DNA of 64,000 nucleotides, taken from the NCBI RefSeq assembly GCF_000737865.1, contig NZ_CP007287.1:76926-140925 (forward strand). The letters are read 5' to 3'. The DNA comes from Bifidobacterium coryneforme. Lineage in GTDB: Bacteria; Actinomycetota; Actinomycetes; Actinomycetales; Bifidobacteriaceae. How positions within the stretch are numbered: position 1 is the first letter of the stretch; every line of letters begins with the position of its first letter. Positions 63,078-64,000 of this stretch are shown here, piece after piece. Both the position numbers and the translations under genes were made by a program. Below the pieces are notes generated by a model that was not told the DNA's origin, made no database searches, and was given only the letters and a program-made list of their open reading frames with translations.

Positions 63078-63096
63078 GATGATGATAATCATCTTT
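63078..63096. promoter_or_regulatory. Fur-box-like palindrome
   Basis: GATGATGATAATCATCTTT matches 15 of 19 positions of the classical Fur box GATAATGATAATCATTATC. It contains the perfect inverted repeat AGATGAT-4-ATCATCT (63077-63094). Fur-type regulators (Fur, Zur, PerR) bind such sites. Its location upstream of an rRNA operon is unexpected. Confidence 0.35.
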
Positions 63097-63255
63097 CCGA
63101 CACGCCGATACGAGGACTGGAATTACTGGATTAACGACGGTCTCCATAATTTTTGATTTGCGGAATGACGCATGCGTGGTAAGTTTATCTCTTGCTGCTC
63201 AACACGGCGGTTCCTCTTCCAAGAAGAGCGTGGACTGCTTGTTGGTGTGGTGGTG

Positions 63256-63280
63256 GTTTGAGAACTCAAGAGCGTGTTTG
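63256..63280 (+). promoter_or_regulatory. rRNA leader antitermination (boxB/boxA-like) element
   Basis: TTGAG-AA-CTCAA (63257-63268) followed by AGCGTGTTTG (63270-63279) resembles the conserved TTTGAGAACTCAA...GTGTTTG sequence in actinobacterial rRNA leaders, where NusB and S10 act. It is about 170 bp before 16S. Confidence 0.6.
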
Positions 63281-63447
63281 TGCTACTTTTATAGCTTTTT
63301 TGATTGCCAGTCCGATGCCCGCCCGGTTTTGCCGGGTACGCGGGAGCGTTGTGAGGGGTGTCGGGGTTTTTCGTGGGTCTGTTTCCTCCTTATGGAAGCG
63401 GATCCGTCAATTTATTATGAGAGTCGTTTCGGCTTCTTCATTGTTTT

Positions 63448-64000
<553 letters not shown>

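Larger units (their letters stand above)
62782..63447. other. Gene-free rRNA upstream and leader region
   Basis: This 666-bp stretch separates the sirtuin gene from 16S and holds no supported gene. It contains an 11-C run (62844-62854), a Fur-box-like palindrome (63078-63096), a weak promoter-like pair TTGCGG (63158-63163) and TAAGTT (63180-63185) 16 bp apart, and an antitermination-like leader element (63256-63280). A hairpin CCCGG-TTTTG-CCGGG (63322-63336) also lies in it. The promoter reading is low confidence. Confidence 0.45.

Overview
The window is high-GC actinobacterial chromosome, almost certainly from a Bifidobacterium. The partial 16S rRNA gene at the right edge reads as Bifidobacterium. 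The gene set agrees: a crgA / sortase / pknB-pknA-pbpA-rodA-pstP-fhaB-fhaA division block, a ROK-controlled alpha-galactosidase/ABC locus and a fused otsAB. A bee-gut lineage is possible from the 16S, but that is only a tentative guess. Coding density is high, genes are usually preceded by clear AGGAGG-type ribosome sites, and many neighbours overlap by ATGA.

Layout. 1-11.3 kb: cell-envelope and division block. It holds crgA (cut by the window edge), a DUF881 protein and a sortase, convergent with a seven-gene minus-strand operon running fhaA, fhaB, pstP, rodA, pbpA, pknA, pknB. 11.6-15.5 kb: an S9 peptidase translationally coupled to a ClC-type channel. 15.5-17.7 kb: an AT-richer ArsR-type regulator and divergent MFS exporter, possibly acquired by transfer. 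17.7-24.9 kb: a MerR-type regulator divergent from two giant YhgE/Pip membrane proteins and an alpha/beta hydrolase. 24.9-28.2 kb: copper module, made of a cupredoxin-CopA-YHS fusion, a CsoR operator and csoR. 28.4-29.8 kb: a cation symporter broken by a 16-bp tandem duplication. 29.8-41.2 kb: tRNA-Leu, tgt, an HtrA protease, a divergent P1B ATPase, fprA, htpX, tRNA-Gly, a DUF2188 protein, a membrane-protein gene split at an (AT)n tract, and a serine esterase. 41.2-48.7 kb: a CPA1 Na+/H+ antiporter, a P2-type cation ATPase, tadA and a PanE-like reductase. 48.9-58 kb: alpha-galactoside utilisation (GH36, ROK regulator, ABC binding protein and two permeases, GH13). 58.1-62.8 kb: otsAB, threonine dehydratase and a sirtuin. 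62.8-64 kb: a gene-free rRNA leader and the 5' third of a 16S gene.

How the genes work together. The left block couples serine/threonine phosphorylation (PknA, PknB, PstP, FHA readers) to septal and elongation peptidoglycan synthesis (PbpA, RodA, CrgA). The galactoside locus would bind and import raffinose-family or related alpha-1,6 sugars, split galactose off with GH36 and process the glucose part with GH13. A 13-bp motif shared upstream of the GH36 gene and between the ROK and ABC genes suggests one regulon. The copper module is autoregulated by CsoR at a dyad lying between the two divergent genes.

No CRISPR array, insertion sequence, prophage or restriction system is visible. The most unusual items are the three-domain copper ATPase with a retained internal start, two probable slippage frameshifts, the shared operator-like motif, and a Fur-box-like palindrome with an 11-C tract upstream of the rRNA operon.
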